A stretch of DNA of 34,130 nt, from assembly GCA_022709905.1 (NCBI GenBank), contig JAKLHY010000075.1, forward strand, positions 1 through 34,130, read 5' to 3'. Numbering within the stretch: the first letter of the stretch is position 1; every line of letters begins with the position of its first letter. Source of the stretch: Verrucomicrobiota bacterium (GTDB lineage Bacteria; Verrucomicrobiota; Verrucomicrobiia; Limisphaerales; UBA1319). Below are positions 33,097 through 34,130 of this stretch, piece by piece. The notes below the pieces were generated by a model. The model saw only the letters and a list, made by a program, of their open reading frames with translations. It was not told where the DNA came from and did not search any database. Position numbers and translations under genes: made by a program.

Positions 33097-33861
33097 CTAG
33101 CCGGTGAGGACTGCGTGCAAGTACCGCAGTTCCTCATCCACTTGAGCAGGATCAGCCAGGGTCTGTGCAATCGCTTCACGAAACAACCGGGCATAGTGTT
33201 GCCGCATTCGCAGCACTGCCTTCTTTACCGCCTCCTCCGTCATTCCCAGCTCCATGCCCGCTTCTGCATAAGTTTTACCCCGTCCTCCCTCGACGAGGAA
33301 CGGTCTCAGCGCCGCAAACCATTCGACTTTACCCGTTTCGCGGTAATGCTCCGCCAGCCGTTCTAGGACGCGCTTCAACTGCGTCAATGCCCACTGGCGA
33401 TCATAGACCTTGTCGGGGCTGAGGTCATTGCAGGGCTCCTTGCTGTAGCGGCCTTCCGCACTCCTGATATCGAACCGCAGTGCCGTTAATCCGCTACCTC
33501 GCTTTTGGGTTCGAACTTTATCCCGGCAATCCGCAGCATAATACTTCAGGCTGGTCAGCAGGAACGATCGAAACCGCCCCTTATCTCGGTCCACATGGGC
33601 TAGACTCTGGTATCGGAACAACTGAAGAAAGAAACCTTGGATTAGGTCCTCAGCGTCTTCAGGACCATGCCCGTTCCGGCGGGCATAGACGTACAGTGGA
33701 TACCAGTAGGTCTGGCACAACTCCTCGAGCGCTGCGGCCGCTTGGGGCGATTCCCTTTGCCCAGCCGCCAGCACCACGCTCCAGTGGGTTGTCGCGAACT
33801 GCCCGGTCCCTCGCGCGGCATCGTCAGGCTGTTGGTTTTCGATCTCCTGCAGCGGTTTCAT
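33097..33861 (-). CDS. ECF sigma factor (second of two)
   Basis: A 254-residue sigma-70 family protein. It begins with a polar tail, then FATTHWSVVLAAG, an opening typical of a Planctomycetes/Verrucomicrobia ECF group. Region 2 includes YWYPLYVYARRNGHGPEDAE, then DLIQGFFLQLF. Region 4 includes KTYAEAGMELGMTEEAVKKA. It is longer than usual ECF factors (about 190) because of an insert of about 60 residues between the two regions. The next gene downstream is the WD40 kinase, a likely regulator or partner. Confidence 0.9.
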   Translation of the reverse strand: MKPLQEIENQQPDDAARGTGQFATTHWSVVLAAGQRESPQAAAALEELCQTYWYPLYVYARRNGHGPEDAEDLIQGFFLQLFRYQSLAHVDRDKGRFRSFLLTSLKYYAADCRDKVRTQKRGSGLTALRFDIRSAEGRYSKEPCNDLSPDKVYDRQWALTQLKRVLERLAEHYRETGKVEWFAALRPFLVEGGRGKTYAEAGMELGMTEEAVKKAVLRMRQHYARLFREAIAQTLADPAQVDEELRYLHAVLTG

Positions 33862-34130
33862 GGATACTCATTTTTCCGCACGCGGGTCGTTGGCTGAAAC
33901 GAAACGAGTCAGCGGCTCGTGGAGGCATACACGGATTTTATCGCTCGGCCTATCCAAATCGGCAAGGCGATTATCGATGGTAACAATAACCGGCTCCGAT
34001 ATCGCTGGAGGTGCGGTCATGATCGCCGACACCATCTTGGGTTTGCCTTTATCACTTAGGGAGCGCGCAAAAACAAAATGACCGAATGAGGCGCAAAGGT
34101 ACCATGTCAGGTCGGTGAAATCCCGGTTTC
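33862..34130. other. right-edge sequence without a recognised gene
   Basis: These 269 bases upstream of the second sigma gene show no convincing gene, terminator or repeat; they should contain the sigma/kinase promoter, which I could not locate. Confidence 0.4.

Noticed and set aside
1..34130. CRISPR arrays, tRNA and rRNA genes
   Set aside because: No regularly spaced repeat array, no tRNA cloverleaf with TTCRANNC loop and no rRNA-like conserved segments were recognised by eye.

Overview
The window most likely comes from a Verrucomicrobiota genome, probably a soil or sediment lineage near Limisphaerales/Pedosphaeraceae. The evidence is combined and inferential: several Tat-exported Gfo/Idh/MocA oxidoreductases, ECF sigma factors next to large Ser/Thr kinases with WD40 propellers, secreted beta-helix and Calx-beta proteins ending in the short C-terminal module usual in this phylum, and intergenic space filled with short palindromic repeats. 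No tRNA, rRNA or CRISPR array was seen.

Layout. Bases 1-4200 hold a secreted HEXXH zinc peptidase-like protein and a large unrecognised protein with three identically spaced CCHH modules, both on the minus strand, separated by a palindromic mobile element. Bases 4198-13200 form a carbohydrate block: a secreted beta-helix protein, a Tat oxidoreductase (minus), a plus-strand pair of RraA-like protein and GH127 beta-L-arabinofuranosidase-like enzyme, and a second Tat oxidoreductase. Bases 13287-15822 are a divergent katA-oxyR pair with an OxyR-type palindrome at the oxyR start. Bases 16050-21257 hold an oxalate/formate-type MFS carrier (minus), a third Tat oxidoreductase, and a secreted tandem GH43 enzyme (minus). 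Together the GH127, GH43, RraA-like and oxidoreductase genes suggest breakdown of arabinose/xylose-containing plant polymers and oxidation of the released sugars largely outside the cytoplasm; this role is inferred from context.

Bases 21360-29940 look rearranged: a kinase gene scrap, a two-gene unit with an AbiEii-like nucleotidyltransferase, an ECF sigma/kinase pair whose kinase has lost its propeller and carries DFG to NFG, a Calx-beta/M28 peptidase gene broken by a one-base frameshift, a decayed second copy of the nucleotidyltransferase, and a secreted two-domain protein. Bases 29936-33861 hold a second, intact ECF sigma/kinase pair.

The most notable observations are: (1) a 281-bp palindromic element sitting inside the Tat signal of the third oxidoreductase with a 4-bp target duplication; the total insertion is exactly 95 codons without a stop, and removing it restores a canonical SSRRQFLGG Tat motif; (2) a second element of the same architecture at 1247-1521; (3) the triple CCHH protein; (4) several genes whose -10 box lies 6-9 bases before the ATG, implying leaderless or nearly leaderless mRNAs.
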